DNA of 64,000 nucleotides from Novakomyces olei (taxonomy: Eukaryota > Ascomycota > Novakomycetes > Novakomycetales > Novakomycetaceae): NCBI GenBank assembly GCA_016906335.1, contig JADEYG010000005.1, positions 1-64,000 of the forward strand. The letters are read 5' to 3'. A model generated the notes under the pieces. It searched no databases, was not told the DNA's origin, and was given only the letters and a program-made list of their open reading frames with translations. The translations under genes and the position numbers were made by a program. Positions 1 through 9,785 of the stretch are shown piece after piece (positions within the stretch are counted from its first letter, which is position 1; the number at the start of each line of letters is the position of its first letter).

Positions 1-164
1 CTAACCCTAACTAACCCTAACTAACCCTAACTAACCCTAACTAACCCTAACTAACCCTAACTAACCCTAACTAACCCTAACCCCTAACTAACCCTAACTA
101 ACCCTAACTAACCCTGACATAACCCTAACCCTGACCATAACCCTAACTAACCCTAACTAACCCT
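1..164. repeat. Telomeric repeat array, 10-bp unit
   Basis: The + strand is CCCTAACTAA repeated in tandem, almost perfect for about 80 bp, then with variants (an extra C, CCCTGACATAA, CCCTGACCATAA). The C-rich strand reading inward marks this as the left chromosome end. On the G-rich strand the unit is TTAGTTAGGG, one base from the TTAGTCAGGG repeat I recall for Yarrowia lipolytica and four bases longer than the common TTAGGG. Degenerate units lie on the inner side, as expected if the outer part is renewed by telomerase. The array stops abruptly inside an LTR sequence at 165. Confidence 0.95.
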
Positions 165-285
165 GAGCACCGCGGTGTAAACTCGCGTGTCGCTACAGGC
201 GAACACGGACTGTCCTTTGCGAGACCGCTCGACAAAGGAAGTTCAATCGGGTACCGCGCGAAGCGAGTACCGAGAAACGGGAACG
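165..285. repeat. 121-bp direct repeat, copy 1 (copy 2 at 465-585)
   Basis: The two copies are identical by eye and start exactly 300 bp apart. Both begin GAGCACCGCGGTG and end GAAACGGGAACG. They are rich in inverted repeats (CACCGCGGTG; GGTACCGCG...GCGAGTACC). Copy 2 lies inside the complete LTR, so copy 1 is best read as a truncated LTR fused to the telomere. Confidence 0.85.
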
Positions 286-428
286 ATTCGTTTGTGCTGC
301 TAAACCGTAGCAAAGCACCCTTCGTCGCAACAACTTAGTGCGAAATAAAACTTGTAAATCGAAATCTGTGTACGCCTCCGTGCGTGACACCTTTCAACGC
401 CGTGTAAATCTGTAGCTTAGACGAGCTG

Positions 429-441
429 ACGGGCTTATAAT
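429..441 (-). other. Putative self-primer binding site of the old Gypsy family
   Basis: Two bases outside the LTR start (444), ACGGGCTTATAAT is the exact reverse complement of ATTATAAGCCCGT at 698-710 inside the same LTR. The intact Gypsy elements have the same arrangement with a different 13-mer. No TGG start of an ordinary tRNA primer site is present. Confidence 0.6.
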
Positions 442-1149
442 AGTGTGAGGTGGCCCTTAGAGGGGAGCACCGCGGTGTAAACTCGCGTGTCGCTACAGGC
501 GAACACGGACTGTCCTTTGCGAGACCGCTCGACAAAGGAAGTTCAATCGGGTACCGCGCGAAGCGAGTACCGAGAAACGGGAACGTAGACTTGCGCCCGG
601 CGCAAGAACTAAGGAAAAAGAAAAGGACGTTGTCCTTGAAAAGGCGACGGCGCTTCTCTAAAGCTTACCTGCTACAAGGCTATGTAGCAACTTTGAGATT
701 ATAAGCCCGTGGAGAGAGTTCTCTCCATGGGCGACTATGTAGACTATCCTATGAGGCTTAGCGGCTCGCTTAGCCACTTCGCGGCCTAAGCCTCATCCCA
801 CCACGATCTCAATGCGATGGTCCCAGACCATCCGCATTGGGAAAGCGGTGGCGAGCTATGAACTCTATGGATCGATCTATCTAGCTTCGTAGCGATGCGC
901 GATCGCTACTACTACTGTCATGCGCCGCGACGTGCCTACGTCGCGCGGGCATGGACGTGGACCTGCTTCGCGCGAGCCAGGTCCAACCTGCTCGCGAGCT
1001 AGGCCACTTACGCGCTTCGCGCGAGTAATGTCCAACATTACCTCGCGCGAGCTATTTAGATCTATCTAGCCTGAAGTCATCGCCTTTGGCGCTACAGGAC
1101 TTCAGGCGTCGTTCGCTGTCGTGGTTCACGCGAGGCGGGGATCATGACA

Positions 1150-1950
1150 CTTAAGCTGTCAGACACTAAATTCTTATCGCTGCTATCTTGCCCTGAAGAT
1201 GGACTTTGGGGGAGTAATTTACTTGTTATCGTAATATAACAGCGTGGTCGATTAGGTTAAATTAAAAGATAATGCAATTTGTTCATAAAGCTCTTGCCTT
1301 TTTCGAAACGCAATTTGTTTCTAAGACTGTCTTGTCATTTAAATATAGCATATAATAACCATTGTTCATATTTATTTATACCAGATCCATAGGGGGTTGG
1401 TCAATGGCCGTCTCAAGCCGTCCGTCTTCGATAATGCGAAGCAATGTTGATAAGATTGATAAGGAAACAAGGAATAATAGTTTCGCAATGTCCCACAAGT
1501 GGAACACAATCTAAACAGATTTTGGATTTTGCAATGTTAGACAACATGATTTATTTTCAAAAGCACTGGGAAGCAAAATCTACCTGGCTATCATGAGACT
1601 GTTCAACATTCATACCTTAGCATCCCACTCAAACTCTTATGTGGCCTAGCCAGACTATATATCTAAATAGAGCAGGTAGAAAATAATCAACATAGTTCAA
1701 CAATTATTATACTATAAATTATTATACTATACATTAAATGGTGGCTAGACGCAACAGCTCAAGTCGACCTGTATTCGCAAGCAACACTGCCAGCGCAACC
1801 GTATCGGGCTTTGGAGCAGGAAGGCGTCATCGGATGCTTGATGACGGACACAAGAAACCTAAAACGTTGTTAAGCTTGTTTTGTAGACGGGTTGTACAAA
1901 TGATTCTATCTGTTAAAATGCTATTTAAATGCGCATGCTTAAGCTATAGT
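1150..1950. other. Subtelomeric spacer, no gene seen
   Basis: AT-rich sequence between the old LTR and the 3' end of the first kinase gene. The only sizeable frame (from the ATG at 1738) overlaps the kinase end and resembles nothing I know. Confidence 0.6.
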
Positions 1951-4368
1951 TCATGCTTTTCCCTTCTTTCTGTCTACTCTGTCGCCTTCTGAACCCTGAC
2001 TCGGAGAAAACTCGAGCTCCGCAATGCTTTCCTTAATGATTTTTCCCATTTCGTCGTATAGCTCTTCTCCTTTTCCCTCAAGATATGTAGAATGCACGTA
2101 TAACACTTTGTTCTCAAAATGAGAGCCAAATATGGCTTCACGGAGTTTCTCCACACACGGTATCAGCGGCCTGTACCCTTTGTGAAAACGATCTTCCGTG
2201 ACAGATTCAAACCTCTTTAGATTAAAAATAAGCCCTGCCTTGAAATCCGTGAGCTCCCGCATAGACACTGCATTCCATTTGTCAAACTCTGTTACCGTCC
2301 AGCCATCGCCTCCGGGCTCATAGTGCACGCATGTCCAATAAAGAACCCAGAAAAACGACTCCAGATCGTGTAGAAAGCTATGATCTTGACCGTCCAGCAA
2401 TGCGATCGACATGAAAGCTTTCGTGCCAGTTTTTGCTTTCGCCCCACACGCTTCTGTTCGATCTGTACGTATCGCCATATCCAGATCGATGATAAATGCC
2501 TCCACCTCTCCATCTTTTTCATTCATCATCAGATTTCCTGTCGAAATATCCCGGTGAAGAATTCCATTATCCAGCAATGACTTGTGTCCCCTGATACATT
2601 GCAGAATTGCTTCCAACAAAGCCTTCGGACTGCTTGCATTCGATATTCTCTTTCCAAAGTCGCGCAAGACCACGCGACGATGCTCGCGGTTTTCAGTTGT
2701 GCTTGCATCTGTACTCCTTTCGTTAGTCATCGACACACCAAGTCTTTGCTTTTTCGACTCAGGCTCGCTGGTGTTGGAGCGCTCACTGAAGCGAGTTTTG
2801 CTACTGCCTCCGAGACTGGTTGCTTTCCCAGCAAGACGTATCAAGCCTGAGCGTAACCGAGGTCGGATGAATGTCCTTTCGCCCTGTTCCGTCTCTGATT
2901 CCGAACTCTGCCAGTCTCGAATTAGTTTCGTGGTGTCAGCCACCCCTCTAATCATTATCGTCTCATGATGATAGTATCGTGCGACATTTGCAACATCTCT
3001 GGTTGATAAATATTTAAAGTACTGCCCTTCTTCTGGTCTTTTCGGATTCTGCCATGAGTCTTTGATTACAAGGGTTTGATCAGCGTTATGTTCCACGTGT
3101 CCTCTCCAGATTTTTGTTCCTCGGCAGGCTATCCCGTAAGAATGATTTGCCACCTCTTCATCAAAAATAATAGTCTCATCTTTTCCTTCACGCTCTATGT
3201 TGATGTACTGCACCCCGTCACTCTGTCTTGTCTTGATCGAAGGATCAAATCCTAAAGCCTCGTCGTCCATCACCATGAATCCAAGCATTATGCGCACTAG
3301 CTTTTCACTTTCCTTGTGTATACTAAACCCGGCTGAAGCAACTGCCCCCGACCTATCAAACTCGAATATCCTCATCATTGTTCCACACAATGTAAACGCG
3401 AGCACAAATCGACGATTCTGGTGGCCCATGACCTCCCTAGCGTATGTTGCTATGTCCACGCAGACTTGAACTGTTTTGTCGTCTTTAACGTTGCGTTTCA
3501 GTTCACCAGGCACGACCAAATCTTTCATGTGCAGGCTGCCCTCGTTTGATGTGAGCCGTCCCACTCCGACGTCTAATTTTCGGATTTTCGGCAAGCCACT
3601 CATGCCTCTGTCGGGCTGCGACACCAATTTGCGCTGCACAGGCACCCCTTCGATGAGGGCTGTCTCTGCGAGCTCCTTCACAAACGCTTTAAGCCACTCC
3701 AAGACATCATTTTGGTTTGCCTCCTTTGGCCAGCCCTTCCACACGCCGCTACGGGCTGAATCTGCCCATAGCCTGCCAAAGACTCTCTGCGACAGTGTCT
3801 CCAGACTCATTCCATTCTCCCTCACTGCGCCTGAAAAGTGCCTCTCAAATAGATGCGTGTCAATGTAGATATCATCTAGCTCTCGGCGGAGGAGCTCATC
3901 TATGGTAGAACGAGACTCACTACAATTTGCGGTGCCGCTTGTGCTATTTGACTTGTACGGAGTGCCTTTCATAAGGGGAGCAGTGCGTGCTTCAGGCGTG
4001 CTACTCCTTCCATCCGACCTGACAGCCTCCCACAGACCCAGCCAAATCTCCGTGTCATCTTGCTGTCCTCCTACTGCCTTTAAAAGACGCTCTGTGGGCT
4101 TGAGCCCATAATCATTCCTCGAGAATTGAGCTTCAGCCACCTTTCTGAGGCTCTCGCCATCAAACATGAGCTTCGACATCGCCGGGTGCTCTTTTAGCTT
4201 GCCATATAAGCCTCCGACTATTGTCCTCATCTCGACAATTCTGGCTGGCAAATTAGGCACTTGGTGTAAGTATGATAAAGCTAGATTAGCCATCCCCCTA
4301 TAACCGACGAGTGTATCACCAAGAGGATGCTCTTGCACAATGCGAGATTGCTCCTCGTCCAGCAGCAT
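1951..4368 (-). CDS. FunK1-type protein kinase with N-terminal PD-(D/E)XK-like motif (A)
   Basis: Single exon, 805 residues, ATG at 4368. The C-terminal half has the fungal FunK1 kinase pattern: IACRGTKIWRG and the presumed ATP-site lysine in LVIKDSW, catalytic HRDIS with GN three residues on (near 605), IDLD in place of DFG (near 626), then GTKAFMSIALL and HDLESFFWVLYWTC. FunK1 proteins are presumed kinases of unknown substrate. Upstream, LDVGV (near 265) followed about 20 residues later by VVPGELK (near 286) fits the D...ExK core of PD-(D/E)XK nucleases; paralog B has the same pair. A Ser/Arg-rich linker separates the two parts. It is divergent from the NTPase-nuclease gene at 4708, sharing about 330 bp of AT-rich spacer. 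The kinase family call is firm; the nuclease reading is inference. Confidence 0.85.
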   Translation of the reverse strand: MLLDEEQSRIVQEHPLGDTLVGYRGMANLALSYLHQVPNLPARIVEMRTIVGGLYGKLKEHPAMSKLMFDGESLRKVAEAQFSRNDYGLKPTERLLKAVGGQQDDTEIWLGLWEAVRSDGRSSTPEARTAPLMKGTPYKSNSTSGTANCSESRSTIDELLRRELDDIYIDTHLFERHFSGAVRENGMSLETLSQRVFGRLWADSARSGVWKGWPKEANQNDVLEWLKAFVKELAETALIEGVPVQRKLVSQPDRGMSGLPKIRKLDVGVGRLTSNEGSLHMKDLVVPGELKRNVKDDKTVQVCVDIATYAREVMGHQNRRFVLAFTLCGTMMRIFEFDRSGAVASAGFSIHKESEKLVRIMLGFMVMDDEALGFDPSIKTRQSDGVQYINIEREGKDETIIFDEEVANHSYGIACRGTKIWRGHVEHNADQTLVIKDSWQNPKRPEEGQYFKYLSTRDVANVARYYHHETIMIRGVADTTKLIRDWQSSESETEQGERTFIRPRLRSGLIRLAGKATSLGGSSKTRFSERSNTSEPESKKQRLGVSMTNERSTDASTTENREHRRVVLRDFGKRISNASSPKALLEAILQCIRGHKSLLDNGILHRDISTGNLMMNEKDGEVEAFIIDLDMAIRTDRTEACGAKAKTGTKAFMSIALLDGQDHSFLHDLESFFWVLYWTCVHYEPGGDGWTVTEFDKWNAVSMRELTDFKAGLIFNLKRFESVTEDRFHKGYRPLIPCVEKLREAIFGSHFENKVLYVHSTYLEGKGEELYDEMGKIIKESIAELEFSPSQGSEGDRVDRKKGKA

Positions 4369-4707
4369 CTCAGTCCAATTCTACTGCGCTCTGCGACATT
4401 TTTTTGTTTATCGCGTCACTCGTACGCGCTTTTATGGCAGTTTATTATATGACTGATTATTATTGTATGATTGAATAGATTATTGAATGTATGGCATTAA
4501 TGTATGGTTCTAATGTATAGTAGAGTAATGTGTATCACACAATAATGTATAGCAGAATAACGTGTGGCATATTAAAGACAGGAATTCTTTAGATTATAGT
4601 TTGCTCTTCTAGTTCGCTGCATTCGTGATTACACCAGACCGATAGTACACCACGAACATGGCACAAAAAAGGCTCAAAGTGGGAGGGCAAGCTCACAGAG
4701 CCCGTAA
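4369..4707. promoter_or_regulatory. Divergent spacer between FunK1-A and the NTPase-nuclease gene
   Basis: AT-rich with repeated TGTATGG/AATGTATAG steps. An ATG at 4658 opens a 25-residue basic peptide in another frame and could be a first exon or spurious. There is no room for a full NTPase N-terminal half. Confidence 0.4.
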
Positions 4708-6396
4708 ACGAGCAAGTCGATCTGCAGAGATATAAATGGAAACGATAAAGCGCAATTCAAGGGACTCATCTACGTGGCATTCGATGAATGCGGCGCGATG
4801 GAAGACGCGAATCGTAAAAACAGCTTCTCTGCCGGGTTTGAAAACGTGCTGGAAGTATGGAAGGCATTTTCCGACATGGCATTCTGCGCGCCTGGAGCAG
4901 TCGGTCATATATGTCCATGGCTACTGTCTCTAGACACGAATGTAAAATTGAGTTATTTGAATAAAAAGATTCCGTTGCATTCTCCCTGGACACGTTTCCC
5001 ATTAGACCTAATGGTCAATTCGAAATCTCATCTGGTGGTGGTTGAGGACGCACTAAAGTTTTCAGAGCTTTCACTTTATGGACGCCCAGTGTGGGCTTTG
5101 TGCAGGCCGGAAGATTTGGCTGAGTTTGCTGAGATTAAGCTGCGAGGCGTGGGCCAAAAAGAAACAGATCTAAATAACATTTGTACTGCGCTAAACGTTT
5201 TATCAGTACGGACGCTAGTTGAGCTGATTCCCACTCTTTACTCTGACCCCAGGCTCAAATTGATAGAAGAAGAAAGTGTCGAAAAAAACATGCGCTATGT
5301 TACCGGCTATGAACGTGGAGTTGTCTACACGTGTGCGCCTTCGGAGCCGGCATTAGCAATCGCATCGCGCAACATGCTGGTTCGAGAATATTCAGCACGC
5401 ACTGGATGGTGCTTGGCAATTGAGGCGTTGCGTAAGGTGCTGATTCCAAATCTGAATTGCGCCAAGGGTGGAATTGGCGAGTTCATAGCGCGAATAATAA
5501 TGCTCATTGCGGTGGACTCTTGTCTTTCTACAGAAAGTCTATCAAGTACAAGCTTGACTACGGTGACGATTAGGACCTTCCTTAATAGCTTAATAGGGCA
5601 GGACATCATGGGTCCACTTTCAAAGGACATGACTTGGATCCCACTAGACGACGGACACATCAACTTGACTCATTTTGCGTTCTGTGGGTCCGAAATTGTG
5701 GAAATGTCGTCGGCATTTCTATGGTCGTGCTGGAAACGAGGCGCAGGAGTACAGACGAGAGACTTACAGACTGGAATCGATGGTATTATTCCTGTTTTTA
5801 TTGGGAAATCTGGATGGATGAAGATGGCAGTCGGAGATGGCGACAGCGATGAAGAAGAGGAAGAAGGGCTGGCGTGCAAGTCGATGGCATACATTGCTTG
5901 GCAAGTAAAATTTAGAAAAAGCCCTGCTGAGCGAAAATGCGAAGCCGGACCTTGGATCTCCGATATTGCAGAGGGCGAGGAGCCGGGCCCGAGAGCTCTC
6001 TTTACTCTGCACTATGACTTGGGGCTGGATACAAGTTCCCGACACCCGCGTCCCGAATGGGAGGAGTATGATTGTTGTGAATCGCACAAAGAAGGCATTT
6101 TGAAGATTCGAGGTTTTTCGCAAAAGACTTTTCCGTGTCTTGCTCAAATGAAAGTCCCTACTAGTTTGGATTGCTTTAATTCCGAATTAGCTCGGACAGA
6201 TAAATTGGTGGATGGCGAGGAGTACATACCCGTCAAGCGGGCATGGCCAAGACCAGAACATAAGGTAACAAAGCCACCAAAGATACGTATTTTCCGTCGG
6301 AGCCCTTATCCAAGACCAGAAGGTAAGGGAAAAAAGCTAGGCTTGTTCCGTCGGAGCCCTCGCCTCAAGCAAATAAGAAAACGCAAGCGACAGTGA
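4708..6396 (+). CDS. C-terminal part of a Crinkler/RHS-type NTPase-nuclease protein
   Basis: The open frame runs from 4708; the first in-frame ATG is 4798 (532 residues from there). Just before it lies GLIYVAFDECG, a hydrophobic strand ending in Asp-Glu that looks like a Walker B motif, but no P-loop is found upstream. Then come SELSLYGRPVWALC and, further on, GIGEFIARIIML (near 5480), a FLWSCWKRGAGVQ block, TGIDGIIPVF (near 5775) and IAWQVKF (near 5895). This E...D...QxK order matches the PD-(D/E)XK nuclease found after P-loop NTPases in fungal Crinkler/RHS-like proteins. An acidic run (DSDEEEEE) lies between D and QxK. The tail repeats PRPE.K...FRRSP twice and ends in RKRKRQ, a likely nuclear signal. 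With about 330 bp to the neighbouring start codon, the gene is probably 5'-truncated. It is convergent with FunK1-B (175 bp between stops). Confidence 0.6.
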   Translation, partial: TSKSICRDINGNDKAQFKGLIYVAFDECGAMEDANRKNSFSAGFENVLEVWKAFSDMAFCAPGAVGHICPWLLSLDTNVKLSYLNKKIPLHSPWTRFPLDLMVNSKSHLVVVEDALKFSELSLYGRPVWALCRPEDLAEFAEIKLRGVGQKETDLNNICTALNVLSVRTLVELIPTLYSDPRLKLIEEESVEKNMRYVTGYERGVVYTCAPSEPALAIASRNMLVREYSARTGWCLAIEALRKVLIPNLNCAKGGIGEFIARIIMLIAVDSCLSTESLSSTSLTTVTIRTFLNSLIGQDIMGPLSKDMTWIPLDDGHINLTHFAFCGSEIVEMSSAFLWSCWKRGAGVQTRDLQTGIDGIIPVFIGKSGWMKMAVGDGDSDEEEEEGLACKSMAYIAWQVKFRKSPAERKCEAGPWISDIAEGEEPGPRALFTLHYDLGLDTSSRHPRPEWEEYDCCESHKEGILKIRGFSQKTFPCLAQMKVPTSLDCFNSELARTDKLVDGEEYIPVKRAWPRPEHKVTKPPKIRIFRRSPYPRPEGKGKKLGLFRRSPRLKQIRKRKRQ

Positions 6397-6571
6397 ATAA
6401 TGGAAGGATAAAAGACAGCTAGGGTTATCGAAAATACTGGTTTGACTAATTTTAGTAATTTTTCATGTATCATACTTAGAAAAAAGTACCGCGACCATCT
6501 GAAATACCTCCATACTATATTTTTTGAATAGCGTTTCTTTTTTATATCTGACTAAACTACATATTTTCCCT

Positions 6572-8995
6572 CTAACTCTGTCTCAGCCTTTCGAGTCCGG
6601 TATCACATATCTTTATAATGTCCGCATACACTGCAGCTTCATTCCCTAAATCGGAGCGATAATATAATACATCGTCCTTGATCGGAAACAAGATCTTCCT
6701 TATATTGTTGCAAACTTTTGGTAGTTCGCTGTATCCCTCGAAATTTGCAGTTATCATAGAAAATTGCAACGCGTCTGACATTTGAGTATGTTTGTAGAAA
6801 AACGCCCCGTCTCCCGACCAATTATCAAGAATTCTGGGCTGGCATTTTCTTTTCTGACCGTCACAAGTATAGTGTACGCAAATCCATATGATCACGTATA
6901 AAAACGATTCTAGATCATGTCGGTATGAGTGCTCCACTGCGTCCCTTAAAAGCTCTATTGCCATAAATATTCTTGTGCCCGTCCGATGGCCATCGGCAGG
7001 ACTCTTTGACTGTTTCATCAAGTCCTTTGCAAGGTCTAGATCGATCAGAAAACCTTTAAATCCCTCTTCCGCTTCAGTGCGTATCATTATATTATTTATT
7101 GAAATATCCCTGTGAAGAATTCGTCCGTCCATGTATAAGGATTTGTGCACTAGATATAATGTTAGTATCGCTATCTTCTATCCCTTTCCACACCCTTGAT
7201 TGCGTCACGAAACGCCTCTAGTAGCTCACGCTCACTTTGATGCCTGTAAATACTTTTTCCCACGGTTCCTATCACAATCCTTGTATGAATCCGATTCCAG
7301 CCGGAATCATTGATATCAGTCTCCTTGCTGATATACTGATTTTCATCCAGATCTGATTTCTGAGAAAATCTGACTGGCTTTAAATTCGTATGACTCAAGC
7401 CCTTTCTGACATTTTCCGCTATGCTGTCCACACTGCCATCAACGTGCACGTCTTCGTGACATAAACACTTTGGCATCCCTTTTACTCCTCGCTCCTCCGC
7501 TCGTTTTAGCAATGCACCCTCTGATTCCCGGTACCAACATTTCCATATATCTTTGATTATACAAACTTTCCCATCTGGGCCCGTCGCACTTCTCACTAAC
7601 GTTCCTCTGCTCGCAATTGCTGCAACGTGGTATATAGGGTTCAAATCCAGACTATAGTGAATCTCTCCCATACTAACAAACGGTAGCAATTTCCGGGAAT
7701 TCTGTGACGGTACATAAACCCCACTTGCCGTCCGAACTGTTGGATCATAACCCAATTCTTTCGGATCCATACTGCAGTACGACACTAGAATTTGGATAAA
7801 CATTTCCTGTTCAGTCCTGAAATCAATAGGCTCGCTTATTATGCCTCCCCCTCTATCAAGAAGAAAACACCACATTACAGTTCTGTTTATCAGAAACGCA
7901 TGCACAAAACGACGGGTCGGCTGCGCTGCAAATACTTCTCTGACATATCCCATCAACTGCACAATAAAATCGGCCGATAATGAGTCGGTATTGGCGAAAT
8001 TCTTGAGCTCCCCTACCACTAGAACATCTTCCCATTGGTACGACCGGCGCCTTGGCGCTATTCTCTTGAACTGAACAAACAAGTCACATTTCCGACGAGT
8101 GTTGAGCTCCGAATATAGGGATATATTGCCTGAAGAATTGAACAAGCCTGGCAAATCGGCCATGTCACTAAACGCATCAAACCATTCTAGAACAGTTTTT
8201 TCTGATGTATCGTTCGGCCAATCAGGAAGCCGACCTTGCAAATCCTTGGCTTTAGCATTCCATTCCTTTTTTGCAAAATAGGCCGCGAAATAGCCCGGCA
8301 TATCCCTAAACAGCCTCCCTTTAAATTCCAGTCGTAAGCCATTGTCGACTGAAAGGCGATCATTCGTTGATGAGGCACTATTGAATTTTAAAGGGGTTGG
8401 TAGAATTTTTGAATTTTTGGTTCGCTTCAACGGAGTTTTTGGACTCGAAAAGTCCTCTGTTTGGTTCAAGGACTTTCCTGCCTGATCTTTCACCCCCCGA
8501 TACAACGATAGAAGCTTACGTACACAAGTCCGCACAGTTTCGTCCGACAACTCTGCTATTACCGTTGCAACAAGCTGCTCGATCTGGGGAAAAAGAACAG
8601 TCAGCGTGTGTGCCTCCCGCATCCACAATGAAGCGAGCGAGGCTATATCATACCGATCATTGTTCCAATCGTTGGACTCCTGGTAAGCTGCTTTAGAAAT
8701 GGTATAGAGCAAATCGTAAATAATCTCTCTTGCGTCTTGTTCATGGCATTAGTGTCGAAAAATAATACTGATATTGCAGATCGTTACCATCATCTTCACT
8801 TGCTGAGCGCACAAATTCTGAGACTTTGCGCATGTCCCATTCCACAAGAATACTATTGCGCTTAGCACGCCGGGCGCGTTTATAAAGAGTCGGTAATTTA
8901 GATTTGATTTTGCCTCGGGAAGCTTCCAACAACTCGACCAAACCATGCTGCTCAATAACCTTCAGCTGCTCATCGGGCACAGCAGCTGAAGGCAT
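6572..8995 (-). CDS. FunK1-type protein kinase with N-terminal PD-(D/E)XK-like motif (B)
   Basis: Three exons: 8788-8995, 7194-8735 and 6572-7149, giving 775 residues. Intron 1 (52 nt) has donor GTAACG and acceptor ACAAG; intron 2 (44 nt) has donor GTGTGG, branch TACTAAC and acceptor CTAG. Both restore frame. Kinase motifs: IASRGTLV, lysine in CIIKDIW, HRDIS with NN (near 595), LIDLDLA, GTRIFMAIELL, HDLESFLYVIIWIC. The nuclease-like pair is CDLFV and, some 20 residues on, LVVGELKN (near 311). Paralog A has the same layout and about the same length but no introns, so the pair is a diverged duplication with intron loss or gain. Start at the ATG at 8995; no earlier in-frame start is needed. Confidence 0.8.
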
Positions 8996-9322
8996 GGCTG
9001 TAGACCAGAATTCCTCTCATAAAAACGCTCTTCCACAAACAAACCTGTGGTATCCAAAATTAATGGAAGCAAGGTTGCCTGTCACGCGTAAATATGAATT
9101 GCTTGTTAGCATGGGCTTGGTACTTAATTACAGCATGTGTGCATGAATGGATTATTTGACATTCAAATTACAGTTTCGAGTAGAGGCCATGCAGTTATTT
9201 GCACGTATTTAAAGCGTGTTGCATCCTATTAGTTTGTGTTAAAAAGTTGTGTTTTATAAGCAGTGAATTAGCTTGAATGCCATCTAAATTTGAATCTAGG
9301 TGCTACCTGTACATATAGTTTT
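8996..9322. other. Spacer; its right end is the left half of the Copia target segment
   Basis: No gene seen. About 9265-9322 (AATTAGCTTGAATGCC...GTGCTACCTGTACATATAG) continues after the Copia element at 27869 and is paralogous to about 50127-50240, which lacks that insertion. Confidence 0.6.
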
Positions 9323-9349
9323 TGTTGAAATATGAATCTATTATCCCCT

Positions 9350-9408
<59 letters not shown>

Positions 9409-9621
9409 ACTCGCCGACTCACTGACCGGCTAAGACAACTCAACCATAAGTGTCAGTTGTTTGACTTTTAGCTTTACAGAATACTCACTCAAAAATACAT
9501 AGTTACATATATATAGCTCAAGCGAACCCTCACACCCTCGGGGGATTCAGCTGAAGCAATCTAGAGTATCTAATTCAATTAATCTACCATAAGAGCAAAT
9601 TCCAACCTTCTATATTCAACA
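9323..9621 (+). repeat. Copia 5' LTR
   Basis: 299 bp, starting TGTTGAAATATG and ending TTCAACA. Contains a (TAA)n microsatellite at about 9351-9406 and a TATATATAG stretch that may be the TATA box. Confidence 0.92.
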
Positions 9622-9632
9622 GGTTATGAGCC
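9622..9632 (+). other. Copia primer binding site, half-tRNA-iMet type
   Basis: GGTTATGAGCC directly follows the LTR and is the reverse complement of GGCTCATAACC, the anticodon stem-loop of initiator tRNA-Met. Drosophila copia and yeast Ty5 are known to prime from a cleaved half of this tRNA. Confidence 0.8.
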
Positions 9633-9713
9633 TGGAAGGTGATTGTTGAATTTCAAACTCAAGATACCGCTCGCTGTCTTTTAATAAAACTATTTCTCTT
9701 ATTCAAAGCTCAA

Positions 9714-9785
9714 ATGGCTGATGTCAATGTCACCCCCGGACAGGCATCTAGCATCAGAAATAATACTATTATTCTTGGAGTCATC
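9714..9785 (+). pseudogene. Copia gag, 5' piece
   Basis: An ATG at 9714 opens a frame cut at 9785 by the Gypsy insertion; the rest of gag resumes at the target duplication TCATC (23049-23053). Confidence 0.75.

Larger units (their letters stand above)
165..1149 (-). mobile_element. Decayed Ty3/Gypsy remnant capped by the telomere
   Basis: This is a broken relative of the two Gypsy elements further in, in minus orientation. 444-1149 is a 706-bp LTR (TG...CA ends; inner end ggatcatgaca as in the intact family). 286-443 is a short piece of internal sequence next to that 5' LTR. 165-285 is a 121-bp fragment identical to LTR bases 465-585, so it is probably what is left of the 3' LTR. Nearly all the internal region, including gag and pol, is missing. 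Order and spacing of conserved blocks (AAAGCTTACC, ACTTTGAGAT, CCCGTG) match the intact LTRs although most bases differ, so this is a separate, older family. Confidence 0.75.

Noticed and set aside
450-704. 84-residue frame in the telomere-side LTR
   Set aside because: Lies in the hairpin-rich LTR, with no family likeness.
1738-1992. 84-residue frame with a real ATG
   Set aside because: Overlaps the 3' end of FunK1-A on the other strand; low-information composition and no known relative.
9351-9406. Trinucleotide and telomeric arrays as a CRISPR-like pattern
   Set aside because: No spacers; simple microsatellite and telomere repeats in a eukaryote.
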